Assembly (NCBI GenBank): GCA_013396655.1
Contig: WBMV01008391.1
Location: 1,074,084 to 1,138,083, forward strand
Reading direction: 5' to 3'
From: Campylorhamphus procurvoides
Taxonomy: Eukaryota > Chordata > Aves > Passeriformes > Dendrocolaptidae
DNA: 64,000 bases
The translations under genes were made by a program, and so were the position numbers. The notes under the pieces are model-generated. The model worked only from the letters and a program-made list of their open reading frames with translations, did no database searches and had not been told where the DNA came from. Every line of letters starts with the position of its first letter. Position 1 is the stretch's first letter. Of this stretch, positions 38,784 through 49,933 are shown in pieces.

Positions 38784-41700
38784 ACTTTTTTTGCTTGTAT
38801 CTAATATAGAAAAATTAAAAAGACAGGTAAGAGTTGGCTTAGCTTAATGGTTTTGTGGGAGATTAGGAAAATCCACTTTTAAACCCTACGGAAGATAGCT
38901 TTGTAAATTAAAGATTTTTGTGGTGAGATTTCTACTTTGCTTCTTTGCAATTTTTACATATGTCTTTAATATAAATCTGCAATGGCAAACTGAAATAAAA
39001 CAACTAAAATAACATGATTTGATTCTGCTAAATCTTTTAACAAACTTAGCTTTAAATGCGGTATTAAAAACAAAATCTGATATTTTTTGCAACTGTTTTG
39101 TTGTCTTTATTTTTCACTTGGTATAACTCATACTGAGTGTAGTAAGATCATGACTGAGATTTAAGATGGTGTTTTGAAAATAAAATAAAGTAGTTTATAC
39201 ACACACACACAAATATAAATATGTATAGGTGTGCAAGTATAAAGCTCAGCAAATTTTCAAAAATATTGCAAATTTCTTCTTTGTTGATGCATTATGTCCA
39301 CATGAAGTATTTACCAAACTGTAGTTTTGAACACAGTTTGCAATGTGTGTTGAGTGTATTGTAGCTATACATAACATCCGCCCAAGTGTTTGCAGATGTT
39401 ACTTAGCTTTGCCAAGGAGTTTCAACACTCTGGATGAGGTCTTGAACTCAGATTTGGCTGATCCAGTGTAACTTACAATGTTTCTTCCACAGTGTAGGAA
39501 GGCAAACTAAAAGAGCTACAATTGCTTTGCTAAGCTGATTCCCTCACATCCATTTCTTGTGTTTTGGAATTTCCCATAACCAAAAATGATCTTATAAACA
39601 CCAAAAAAGGGCTCAAGAGAAGTTTTTCACAAGCAACTGTAAGTGAACAGACCTAAGTATCAACACCAGTTGATAATAATACCGGTTTACTCTCACACAA
39701 GTTATATATATTAAAAGTATACAGATTAACAGAAAGAAACTCTAATATTTTAATCTTATTCATGTTACTAAAATCTATTCCTCAATGAGGATTTAATTCA
39801 GTGCCTGCAAATGTAAACATCTAAAGAAAAATCACTAGTCTTTTGAATAATAGTACTTCTTATTTACCTTCAGTGTTTTATTATGCTTTGCAATCTCATA
39901 TAATACAGGAAAATTTGAGAGAATGTAAATAGTTAAGTAAAACCATAGTCTAGTCAAAGAACAGTAAACAAGAAAAGACCATTTCATAAGTGTTTTCTGT
40001 TGCTGATTTTTAGACCACTGAAAGGATGGTCAGCATTAGTCAGCTGCTAGTAATGGACTTTTTCAATCCCTCGAGTTTGTTACTCGCCTCCATTGCTCAC
40101 ATTTCAGCAAGAAAACAACACCAAACATAATGTGGTACTAGTAATGTTTTTTTTCCCTTTACATTGTTTGGAACAGTAAATTCTATATGGCAAAATATTG
40201 CTCTTGTGCCATCAAATTCCAATAGGATGCACTTTTACAATTTCCACTTACCTATTTTCTTATTTGCTTTGGTATAGAATGAGTCCTTGTGAGGGGATCT
40301 TGTGACTTATCTGAAAAGTCCACATCAATTATCACCTTTTACAAGTAGTCCTTCCAAGCTGTAACAAAATGAGGTTTCAGTAGCAGTCAGATGATGATAA
40401 TGACATACCTGTAAAAAAAATGCAAGTCTTTTGAGTTCAGTTACATTTGTGAATATATACCACATGAGTGTGTGCAAAGGGAATCCCACATTCAAGTATG
40501 TACCCCTGGTGGTGGTGATACTCTCTTTCTAATGAGGTTTATTTTTGTGTCCTACTTCCTAATATATGATGACTTTAACATTAAGACATTAGGTACTTTG
40601 CCTTCAATGGCACTGTAGCCTTTGTCTTCCCTGAAAAAGTGCATCGGTTCCTAAGATTTCAGTCTAATTAACTGGCATTGATGCTCCAACTGTTGCTAGT
40701 TACTGTATTATCATAAACCATAAAATGCCATTTACCCTTGAAAATTATGTATGAGAGAGACCAAAATGTGAAAATTCCATAGAGACGCTGATGCTAGATT
40801 TGCCCAGAGATCAGTTACGTCATGAGTAGGAGCAATGTGTCTTTTCTAAGGAAATTCTTCATGACTTCCACTGACCTGTTTTTGACTTTCATCTTAGACA
40901 GCTGCAGTTCCTAAATCATCAGAGTAAATAAAAAAAAATTGTGTGAAGCCAAAAAAGTCACTCTAGGGAGGACAGTTTACTTTTACATGGATTAGCAGAA
41001 TGTCTTTTTGAGCTTTCTATCCATTAACAACATGAGGAATAGTAGATGCGCTTAAAAATGCTAGTGGCTGCTGTAAATTACTGTTTCATTTCATATGGCA
41101 ATTTTCTAGCTTTGGACACATCACAGGACTAAAACACAGTCAGTACATAGAAGCAATCAGTGAGGAATACAATTTTAATGATAAAAGAACAACTACAGAA
41201 CACATGAAAATAAAAGTAAGAGCATTGGATTTCATTCTCATGATTGTTCAAACATGCTGAAATATTTTTTACTCTCAAATTCATTCTTAAAGGAAGAAAA
41301 AAAGCTAGAGTTCATAGTCTGTATACATGTGTTGTATTCACCTCTATTCTGGTCTTCAAGCTAACTCAGGTTTCTTGCTTTTCTTGCTATTACAGAAACA
41401 TAGCTCAGAATTCAGGCACTAAGCTTTATTTAAAACCCTGTTAAGCAACTGGCTTAACTAAAGGAAGAACCATATAATTACTTGAATCAACCACATAATT
41501 CACAGACAAGTCTTTGTAAAGGTATAAAACCCAGACAGCAACAGATTTTACAAAGTTAAGCTTCTGCCTATTAAGGTGATAGCAAACATGACACTAAACT
41601 CAGAGAGGAATAAATCCTGATTACCATATAAGAGAAGATAGAATCTGAGAATTTGCCATAATAGATTAAATCTGTCCAACACAATCCCTGTTTCTAAACA

Positions 41701-42992
41701 GTCTCTCCTTAGTGGAATAATCGTCATCATGTGTGAACCTATATGAAATACACTACTTAGTGAACAATCTGAGAGTAACCTTTATTTTTGGTATCATTTT
41801 GCTAATGTTAAATTCTTAAGAAGGATTAAAGTGTTTAGAGTTGGAAATCACACCTGATTTTGGAATCAGATCCTAGAAATAAGCTCATTTTCTAACTATT
41901 TTGGACACAGTGAAAAGAATTGTAAGTATCATATGGGTTGTACAGTGGGCAAACTGAGTAACTCACTAGAAAATGTCAAGAAGGGAGGCATATCTGAAAA
42001 CTACAGCTTTAAGCGTTACCATGAGGTCTTACATCCCCATGTTTTGCATCTGTGTAATACTGGGCATCATGGTCCAGGCTATTCTTCCAGCCAGACTTAA
42101 GTGCTGAAGTGATTCCTTTGAATGCACATTTATGGACAACTGGTTCCTCATCATGATGTCTTCAGGACGTACATGAAACAGCCTTCTGTAGGGATCTACC
42201 ATAGACTTCCTAAGCACTGGCATTTCTGAAAAGCAGAAATACCAGGGTGACTCACTGCTCAGGACTTCCAAGTTTTGGCTGCGAGTCTTTAGGGCATTTC
42301 TCACACCATTTCTCCCTTGCATTGGAGGGTTGGAGAGAATGTCATTGCTTTAGAGTGATTTAAAGCCTGGATGTCAGCACTCATTTGGAAGGCAAAGTTC
42401 AGCAGAAAACCTCAACTTGCGCTTTTGGAAAATATCTCTTCCAAGGCTTTTATGGGTGCTGCAATAGACAGGGACAAACAGGCTATCTGGCCTGTAGCTC
42501 TGTACTATGTAACTAGGTTACAGTTGTATTCTATGCTACAAAAACTCTTACCCAAGTCTTTCCTAATCATAAACAGAAAAGAAAAAGGTAAAGCTGATTT
42601 CCTGTTCTTAATGTGAAACACAGGATAGGTATTCTAAAGTGACTAGATGTGTGAATTTAAATTAAATTAAATCAAACCACAGTAAGCTTTTGCATGAACA
42701 CTTCCATTAAGTATTAAAACTCCTTAGTATTACTTAAACATCCTCAATTGACTTCTCAATGAGTGCTCAAGTGGAGAACATTTTAATACTGGTAAAAGAG
42801 TTGGCATTGGAAGCCAAAGTGACTGACCTAAACCACCAATTGTGACTAATTTTGCTGGAAACATTTTCCATTAAAACAAGCTGTAGTAAAAGGCATAGTT
42901 GTTTGGGGTTTTTTAATTTCCATGGAAAAATTACACATATATCTGCCAGAAATACAAATTTTCAAGATACAAAGATTAGCATATAAGGAATT
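38784..42992. other. Anonymous AT-rich sequence
   Basis: No gene supported. It includes a short (AC)n tract at 39199-39211 and GGGGTTTTTT at 42905-42914. The 97-codon minus frame at 42029-42322 has no recognisable domain. Confidence 0.5.
39199..39211. repeat. Short (AC)n microsatellite
   Basis: Six AC units in an AT-rich setting. Confidence 0.85.
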
Positions 42993-43029
42993 TCTGTAGG
43001 TAAAAGATTTAAAATCTTTCACCTACAGA
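42993..43029. repeat. Near-perfect 18-base palindrome
   Basis: Left arm 'tctgtaggtaaaagattt' and right arm 'aaatctttcacctacaga' are reverse complements with a single mismatch (T against C) and a one-base centre. It could extrude as a cruciform or be a remnant of a transposon terminus. The loop is too short for a normal microRNA precursor. Confidence 0.9.
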
Positions 43030-43853
43030 TTTTACTCATACAGCCCAAGAGTGGACGCTTTTTGTAAGTGAAAAAGAGAACTTTGCTCTCCTGTGTATTG
43101 TATGCATTTTGGAGACTTTGAAAGGATAATTCTGTGTAAGAAAATGAGCTTGTATGGTATCGCTGCTAATTTTTTTACTGTGAGGACAAAGGAAGGTGAT
43201 GAAAAGAGAGGCAAAGGACTATCAAGTGTTCAGTCTAAGATGTAAAAGTGTTTTGGATATTATTGACATCTAAGTATCTGAATCACAACTAATGTGGATC
43301 TTGTCAACTTTGACTGAAGAAATTTTAAACTAAAACCAATATAAAATTAACACTCGTATAAAGCTGTATCACTACATCACACAGCAGCTGATGGAAATTT
43401 TCCACAAATGTTTGCCGGCAAGTGACCGGTTTTGGTTTGTTTTGGGAGTTATATTGCAAGAGGACAAAAATATTTATCTTCATCCATGTGAAAATTATGA
43501 TTCAGTGAAGGCTTTGCCAGAATCAAGAGTTAGTGGGCTGTTGGGAAAAAATTAATGATTCAGTTGAAAGTGCCTTTTATTCCTCATTAAATAGGAAAAA
43601 GGTTACCACTTAAGACTTCAGTAAGAGACCTCTCTGAAAGCTTCCTTCTTCCAGTCTAGGACTAAGAACAATATGGTTATGATTTAACCAGAATTTGAAT
43701 TTCGAAAGTAATAAAAAAAATCATAAGAACTGTATCTTAACTAAGTTGTAGCAAAAAATCCAGAGGTAGAAATGCTTTGACAAAACTTTTAGCAACTCCA
43801 ACAGAATATGAATACGCTGAAAACATTTTGAATAATGCCTTATTTCACAAGGA
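43030..43853. other. Anonymous sequence
   Basis: No gene or element supported between the palindrome and the next A/C-rich block. Confidence 0.5.
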
Positions 43854-43927
43854 CCAAAAAAAAAAACCACAAAAAAACACCACAACAAAAAAACCCACAA
43901 CAAACCAACCAACCAAAAAAAACCCCA
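43854..43927. repeat. A/C-rich low-complexity block
   Basis: A-runs with CACAA, CCAAC and 'aaccaaccaacc' units on the plus strand, ending in AAAAAACCCC (43917-43926). It is the same type as the blocks at 25531 and 38709. The G/T-rich complement produces a spurious 69-codon frame rich in Phe, Trp and Val. Confidence 0.9.
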
Positions 43928-44262
43928 CATTGTTTGTAATTAATAATTCAGAGTAATATATTAATAAGGCTTTTATCACCAGGATTTTAATAAATTATTT
44001 GGGAAACAAGTCTAGTCCATGATAGTTGCAAAGGGGAAGTCTGCTTTACTGATCTACAGAAGATAGGAAAAGATGATGAGAACTTAAATTTTATGAAGGA
44101 ACATTCAAGTTAGATAATGAGAAAAACTCTCTTATGGAACAGTTATCAAAGCCACTCTCTAGGATAGGAAGCAGTTAGACAAACATCTGTGAGGAAAGGC
44201 TTGAATATTTTCTTATTTCTTAGAAACATGAAGTGAACTACCCATCCTGTTACAGTCCTTAC

Positions 44263-44436
44263 TAGACTTACTCTGGTCACAGCACCAAGCCTGTCAGAGT
44301 TCAAGAAGCATTTGGACAGGGCTATCAGGCACCTTGTGTGATTCTTGGGAATGTCCTGTGCAAGGCTAAGAGCTGGACTCAACGATCCCTGTGGGTCCCT
44401 TCCAACTCAGAATATTCTATGACTGTATGATTCTAC
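44263..44436 (+). mobile_element. CR1 LINE, 3'-terminal fragment (CR1-X-like)
   Basis: Plus-orientation copy from 'caccaagcctgtcagagttc' through 'aagaagcatttggacagggc', 'agctggactcaacgatccct' and 'gtgggtcccttccaactcag' to 'aatattctatgactgtatga'. The final 'actcagaatattctatga' is the tail type also carried by the SINE at 62685. About 50 bases just upstream (44169-44215) may belong to an older CR1 relic, but I could not confirm this. Confidence 0.93.
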
Positions 44437-46076
44437 CTATCAATGCCTCTGAAAGTCTGTGCTTTGGCAAATAACTTAAAACACAGATTTTAGTCTTGTT
44501 TACTAGTTCTGAGTCTAAAAGGAGGCTTTTTCTGAGACTTGTGTCTGTTCACTACTTAAAAAAACAAAGTCATCTCATTCACTTACTAATTTGTTCCTAC
44601 ATACGCTTTACATTTGACTCCATAACATCTCCTAATCCTAGTTCCCACCTGTTGAATCTATATGGAACACCATCCATAGAAAAATACTGAGGGAGAGGGT
44701 ATTTAATTATAATGACTTTCAAAACAAAATTCACTCTCCATGAGTCTGCTTGAGTGCAGTAGGCATCATGCATTCCTGGCTAGCAGAAATACCTGGCAGC
44801 GTTTGCATAAGCAAAGAATGAAACACAATAATAGTGCCAATGAGGAAACTGTTAGGTTGTCCTCCCACAGGTTTTTGGGACTACTCTGGAATCATACAAG
44901 CTAATAACAGGTATACATATTGAACACTTGGAGCCTCGTTTTGCATGTGACACTTTTGCATATGCTTATTTGACACAGAGAAGGAGTAACTTATTTTGGT
45001 TTTCCCTAATTTTTTGAAAGATAGGGTACTTGTAGTGTTTCTAGGAATAGTTTCTAGTTTATGGTATTAGCTATCAGAATATGAATTTGTAATATTTACT
45101 TCAATATTTATTTTTTGTGTGTGTTTTGGTTTTTTTAATTTTTATTCCAATTGCATAGTCTACTTGCTTTTTGGGTTTTTTTTCCAAAAGTAGAACTCAG
45201 TCTTTAGCCATTTGGTCAATTATTTTTAAAAACATTTAAAAAATTACTCAGTGGGACCAATATCACAAAATATTGAAATATCTTCCATGAAATTAAAAGG
45301 CCTCAGCCTTTAACAAGGAAAATCTTTTTATAGCAAAGGCTACCAAAATAATCATATTTTGCAGTTATATTCACAGCTGACAACATAGAGTGTGAACTTG
45401 AATCAGCCAAATACTAATTGCTTATTCTGCAACGTAATTCATAGTTAATTCTGTAATGTGGTCAATGCTTCTGCTGGGAAATTCCCTTCTTAGTAAGGCA
45501 ATATTCATTAAACTCTTGAATAGTTAACCTATGGTGACTTTTTGTCTCTTTTCTCCATAAAGCATTCCAACTGAAAAGTAGAAGAAAGGACATGGAATTC
45601 ATTTGCTTCTGTAGAAAGGTACCATGAAGCTGTTGTCTCTGGTAAGGAAACATTGGCCATCTGCCTTATTAAGGCTTCTGTTTTCCACTATGCAGATTAT
45701 ACAACGTATTCAGAATTTGTTCAGTTCCTGCCATGTTATTCTTTCCTGAGAAGTATAGAAAACACACATTTATGCACCCACATTCACACACACATATGTA
45801 TTAGTGGAAATCGTTATACTATTTTATAGTACATGCTCAAGGTTTACGCTAATATATTGTATAAGTATGCAAAATACCTATTGGCAGCGTTGCACCATTT
45901 TTCTTAGCATTATTATGTTGAGGATATTCTTGTTTAGATTTTCTTATGCTTAATACTAAAACATATTCCTATCAATACTCTTGAACTGTGCAAAGAATTA
46001 GGAAATAGGCAAAGTCCTGCACCTGGGGAGGAACACCAGAAACCAATATGTGCTGAAAGCCACCTAGCCAAAAAGA
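44437..46076. other. Anonymous AT-rich sequence
   Basis: No gene supported. T-rich runs occur at about 45113-45183. Confidence 0.5.
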
Positions 46077-46740
46077 ACCATAGAACCATAGAATCATCTA
46101 GGTTGGAAAAGACATCTGATATCGAGTCCGACCTCTGACTGAACACCACTGTGCCTGCTAGACCATGGCACTAAGTGCCACATCCAGTCTCTTAAACACC
46201 TCCAGGGATGGTGACTCAATGACTTTTCTGGGCAGCCCACTCCAAAGCCCAATCACTCTTTCTATAAAGAACTTCTTCCTAATGCCTAACGTAAACTTCC
46301 CCTGGTGCAGCTTAAGACTGTGCCCTCTTGCCCTACTGCTGGTTGCCTGGGAGAACAGGCCAACTCCCACCTGGCTACAACCTCCTTTCAGGTAGTTGTA
46401 GAGAGTGATAAAATGAGTCTCCTCCAGGCTAAACAATTCCAGCTCCCTCAGCCTCTCCTCACTTGTGCTCCAGGACTTGTGCTCCAGACCCTTCACCAGC
46501 CTTGTTGCCCTTCTCTGTATCCGCTCCAGCACCTCAATATCTTTCCTGAACTGAAGGGCACAGAACTGGACACAGCACTCGATGTACCACCTCACCAGTG
46601 CCAAGTACAGGGGAAGAATCAGTGCCCTGGTTCTGCTGGCCACACTATTCCTGATACAGGCCAGGATACCACTGGTCTTCTTGGCCACCTGGACACACTG
46701 CTGGCTCATGTTCAGCTTCCTGGCAATCAGATCTTGGTTG
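46077..46740 (-). mobile_element. CR1 LINE, long 3' fragment with open ORF2 end
   Basis: Minus-orientation CR1 of about 660 bases. On the plus strand the tail reads 'accatagaaccatagaatca' and 'tctaggttggaaaagacatc'. It then runs back through 'tcttaaacacctccagggat', 'aagaacttcttcctaatgcc', 'ctgtatccgctccagcacct' and 'gctggctcatgttcagcttc'. Its 5' end abuts a second, opposite CR1 at about 46740. It is the best-preserved CR1 in the window, still open for more than 190 codons. Confidence 0.95.
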
Positions 46741-46775
46741 TCCTGGTGGACATGAATTTGAATATGAGCCAGCAA
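46158..46775 (-). pseudogene. CR1 ORF2 C-terminal fragment, 205-codon open frame
   Basis: The longest protein-like frame in the window is the C-terminal end of CR1 ORF2, downstream of the reverse transcriptase core. Recognisable stretches in order are [78 protein letters not shown], and [14 protein letters not shown] near the stop. An in-frame loss of a few residues sits before the LYNYLKGG segment. The ATG lies beyond the element boundary, so the first dozen codons are antisense sequence of the neighbouring CR1 at 46741. No endonuclease or polymerase motifs remain. It is a 5'-truncated remnant with no expected enzyme activity. Confidence 0.9.
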
Positions 46776-47062
46776 TGTGCCCCTCTTGCAAAGAAGGCAA
46801 ATGTCCTAGGCTGCATTAGGCACAGTGTCACCAGCAGCTGAAGGGAGGAGGCCCTGTTCCTTTATTTAACACTGGTGAGGCCACAGTGCTGTGTCCAGTG
46901 CTAGGCTTCTTAGTGGAAGAGATATGGACATAGCGGAGAAATCCCAATGAAAGGCCATGGAAATGATGCCTGCGTTTCCAGAGGTGACTGGGATACCTCT
47001 TCAGTGAGAAAAGGCTGAGAGGACAGCTCAGGCTTCTGAAAAGAGGTCTGATGACTGGGGAT
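46741..47062 (+). mobile_element. CR1 LINE fragment, head-to-head with the previous copy
   Basis: Plus-orientation segment starting 'tcctggtggacatgaatttg', then 'aatatgagccagcaatgtgc', 'aagaaggcaaatgtcctagg', 'ctggtgaggccacagtgctg', 'atatggacatagcggagaaa' and 'gtgagaaaaggctgagagga'. It covers the same stretch of ORF2 as the 5' part of the minus copy, so the two form an imperfect inverted repeat centred near 46740. Details differ between the copies, suggesting two subfamilies rather than one duplicated copy. The 3' end of CR1 is missing. Confidence 0.85.
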
Positions 47063-47384
47063 CATATATATGTATCAATGTATATCAATGTACACTGTAT
47101 CAACATACTACTTTTTAGCCATTAAGTTCAATAATAGATTCATGCTTCTTATGCACATGAAAGGGCCCAGATTTCATATGGCTCCACCTAGTCTCAGCTT
47201 TGTGATACGTGGGTTAAAAACTAGCTGCAGAAGTGTGGTTCAGCATGGCATGTTTTGAACAGTTCAAAGAGTTGGAGAAGAGGAGGTGGGATACAGGGCA
47301 GTAGGATCAGAGTGCTTCCAAACAGGATGGTCTAAGCAAATCACTCATATAATGATCCTCTACTCCTCTCTGGTAAGAGCCCAC
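47063..47384. other. Anonymous spacer between CR1 copies
   Basis: Starts with a short imperfect repeat of 'atgtatcaatgtatatcaat' type at about 47068-47106. Nothing else recognised. Confidence 0.5.
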
Positions 47385-47889
47385 CCAGAGTAATTCGTCC
47401 AGATCTGAATTCCTCAGTACAGGAAAGACATGAGCCTGTTAGAGCACATCCAGAGAATGGCCACAAAAATGATCAGAGGCACAGAGCACTTCACAGGCTG
47501 AGAGTTGGGGTTGTTTAGCTGGGACAAGTAAGGGCTCCAGGGAGATTTTAATGAGACCATACAGTACTTAGAGGGTACTTATAAGAAAGATGGAGGCAAT
47601 TTTTTTGTTGCAACAGGATTAGGGTTAGTGATTTTAAACTAGAAGAAGGTAGAGTCAGACTAGATATAGGGAGGATTTCTTTTTTACAATGACGGTGGTG
47701 AAACACTGGGAGAAGTTGCCCAGAGAGACAGTAGACGCCCCATCCCTGGAAACGTTCAGGTCAGGTTGGATGGGACCCTGAACAACCTGATCTAGTTAAA
47801 GATGTCTCTGCTCATTGCAGAGGGATTGGGCTAGATGACATTTAAAGGTCCCTTCCAACCCAAACTATCCTATTCTATTATTCTATGAT
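47385..47889 (+). mobile_element. CR1 LINE, 3' half-kilobase fragment
   Basis: Plus-orientation copy from 'cacccagagtaattcgtcca' through 'gcacatccagagaatggcca', 'ctagatatagggaggatttc', 'gttgcccagagagacagtag', 'caggttggatgggaccctga' and 'caacctgatctagttaaaga' to 'cttccaacccaaactatcct' with an 'attctattattctatga' tail. Full 3' end, truncated at the 5' end. Same subfamily and orientation as 24930-25208. Confidence 0.95.
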
Positions 47890-48422
47890 AAACTACTACA
47901 ACAAAATTCAGAGATAACCAAGGAAGTTCTCAGGAGATGTTGACAGACTTTGGGCAGAAAGTGACCACAGGGAGGTCAGCCTTTCTACTCTAAGGAAACA
48001 GGAAAGTGCATTCATGTGTATTGGTTTTAGTTCAAAAACAGCAATCCAAAGGAATAGCTGGCAACAACCAGCTCAGGGTTGCTAATAATATTGACTGTAG
48101 CTAATAAAGTAAGTATGCCTCTCTGTCACTGTGCTACTCTTTTCCCCATCACAGTTTCTTCCATAGCTTTCTTTTCCTGATATTCTCTAAGACACCAAGT
48201 CTTCAACCCTCTGTAAAAGAAGCTGAAGAGTGATTTATTTTTTGCACTTTGTAGGCTCTCCACTGGTATTACAAACCTTCTGCAAATAGACTCTTTACGG
48301 GAGAAAAGATGAATGTGAATTGTCTGGCTATAAGGGGTTCCAGGGAATGCAAGATTAATAGATTACATCGGAAAATCATTTTGCAGTATCTGAGTCAGAA
48401 TTTCTGGGTTGATTTCTTAAGA
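47890..48422. other. Anonymous sequence
   Basis: No feature supported. Confidence 0.5.
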
Positions 48423-48488
48423 TACACATACATGCACATGTGCGTGTGTGTGTATGTATGTATATACATGTGTATGCATAGATGCATA
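48423..48488. repeat. Compound alternating purine-pyrimidine tract
   Basis: About 65 bases of 'acatacatgcacatgtgcgt', (GT)n, (GTAT)n and 'atgcatagatgcat'. Almost strict purine-pyrimidine alternation gives potential for Z-DNA and several short palindromes. Confidence 0.85.
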
Positions 48489-49129
48489 CTATGGTAACAA
48501 AAGAGGGCAGGGTCTATATTTTTTTTTTGGTCAGTTTTCTATAGAAGCATGGAGCTTGCTGAATTTGATGGTCTACTTAATACAAAATACAGTCCATCTG
48601 ATGATGACAGTATTAAATATAGTTATTTCAAATGCAGGTCTCCAAATTAGCATTTCGTGTTTCTTATAAAATCTGAATAAGTACTGTGTTTATAGTCAAA
48701 AGGACAAGACTCTAAACTACTTTGAGTAAATCTAATTGTATGTACTCACAGAAAACTGATATTGGAGACAACTTTTTGGCAGCTCAGCAATACTTGTCTT
48801 TGAAGATAAAGCTTATAACTAGTGATGATATCTATTCCAGAGCAGCTGCTAAGTCATAACTCTTTAGTTCCATGATTTTACATGTTTTGTTCCAGTAGCA
48901 AGACAATTTTCAAGTAAACTGGATAAGGAAAAGACTCATATAATGTCTTAAATTACTACCATTTCTTTAGAAAAGATAGTGTTCCCTGGAAAAGTTACTC
49001 AAAAAAGAGAGTATTCCCAGCAGTAGTTACTCTAAGACATCAGCCAGCACTGAGTTGTGTACTCTCTCCCACATGCAGGCATAAAAAAACCCCAACAAAT
49101 AACTACAAGTCAGTGCTGTTTCATGCGGT
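48489..49129. other. Anonymous sequence
   Basis: No gene supported. Near its end are AAAAAACCCC (49084-49093) and the word 'tctaagacat' (49031-49040), which recurs at 50017-50026. Confidence 0.5.
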
Positions 49130-49223
49130 TGTTGCCGTAAGGGGAAGGAAAAAACTTTCCAAGACAACTTTATGTGGGTAAAGTAGAGAAGAGTTCTTTT
49201 ACTTATAGGGTTTTGGGGTACAG

Positions 49224-49276
49224 AATATAAAGGAGTATAAAAGAGTATATAAAGTATAAAAAGTATAAAAGAGTAC
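49224..49276. repeat. Short tandem array of AGTATAAA-type units
   Basis: Five or six imperfect copies of 'gagtataaa' or 'agtataaa'. Inside the possible LTR, each unit carries a TATAAA word on the plus strand. Confidence 0.9.
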
Positions 49277-49880
49277 AACACGTGTTGACAAGTAACAGAT
49301 AGAAAAGACCAGTGCTAGGATGAACTCACGGCCTCAGGAATACCATGTGAGCTCTTTTCCAAGCACCACCGCTTCAAAACATGCAGAGCAAATTAATCCA
49401 AAAGGCGTCCCTTTCATTTCACTCCTGGCTGTATCCAGCCAACCCCTGAGCCACTCTGCCATGTCTTACAGAAGCAAACAAGGGACAACCCGTCCCTCCC
49501 AGGTGAAAAAAACCCTTTCACCCACAGGCTGGGAACATGACTCTTGCAACATCTGGGCCCAAGTCATTTCACCTCCCAAACCACAATAAACCAGGGAGAA
49601 ACTCCCTTTTGCAGCTGCATCCCTGCAGCTCAGCAACCCCCAGCTCTTGCTGGTACCCAGTTCCCGTTACCGGTCTCATCTTCCTTCAAGCAGGGCTTGA
49701 GGTTCCCGAGATCCAGTCCAGGAGAACAAGGGAAAGGAAACATCTTCTCCCCCCACCTCAGGGGAACAAAGGAGGGAAAATCCCCCTTTGCAAGCAGAGC
49801 TCTTCTGAGCTCTCCACCCGCTTCCCCTTTCAGGGGGGAATACCAGGCACCACACCTGGCTGGGCAGCAGAGAGAGAAAG

Positions 49881-49923
49881 TGAGTGTGTGTGAGTGTGTG
49901 TGTGTGTGTGTGAGAGAGAGAGA
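49881..49923. repeat. (GT)n(GA)n microsatellite
   Basis: 'tgagtgtgtgtgagtgtgtg' continuing into pure GT, then GA units. It lies at the edge of the LTR-like block. Confidence 0.95.
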
Positions 49924-49933
49924 AATGTCAACA

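Larger units (their letters stand above)
49130..49933 (-). mobile_element. Possible LTR of an endogenous retrovirus
   Basis: An 800-base block differs from its AT-rich surroundings: it is GC-richer, CpG-containing and rich in C-runs and G-runs. On the minus strand it would open TGTTGACA and close CGGCAACA, giving TG...CA ends with a five-base inverted terminus (TGTTG...CAACA). A TATA-rich tandem array (49224-49276) could serve as core promoter near the minus-strand 3' side. A (GT)n(GA)n tract lies near the opposite end. No matching target duplication flanks these ends, and I see no primer-binding site or polypurine tract. A 10-base direct repeat, 'tctaagacat', brackets a larger interval (49031 and 50017) and offers a competing boundary. 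Overlapping frames of 118-141 codons inside are compositional. Confidence 0.4.

Noticed and set aside
42993..43029. microRNA precursor
   Set aside because: The palindrome has a one-base centre and no extended stem, so it lacks the loop and length of a pre-miRNA.
46305..46841. 178-codon plus-strand open frame
   Set aside because: It is antisense to the CR1 ORF2 remnant and crosses the head-to-head junction. No independent coding signal.
46077..47062. Classical twin-priming inversion of one CR1
   Set aside because: The two arms cover overlapping ORF2 sequence and look like different subfamilies. Twin-priming would give adjoining, non-overlapping segments.
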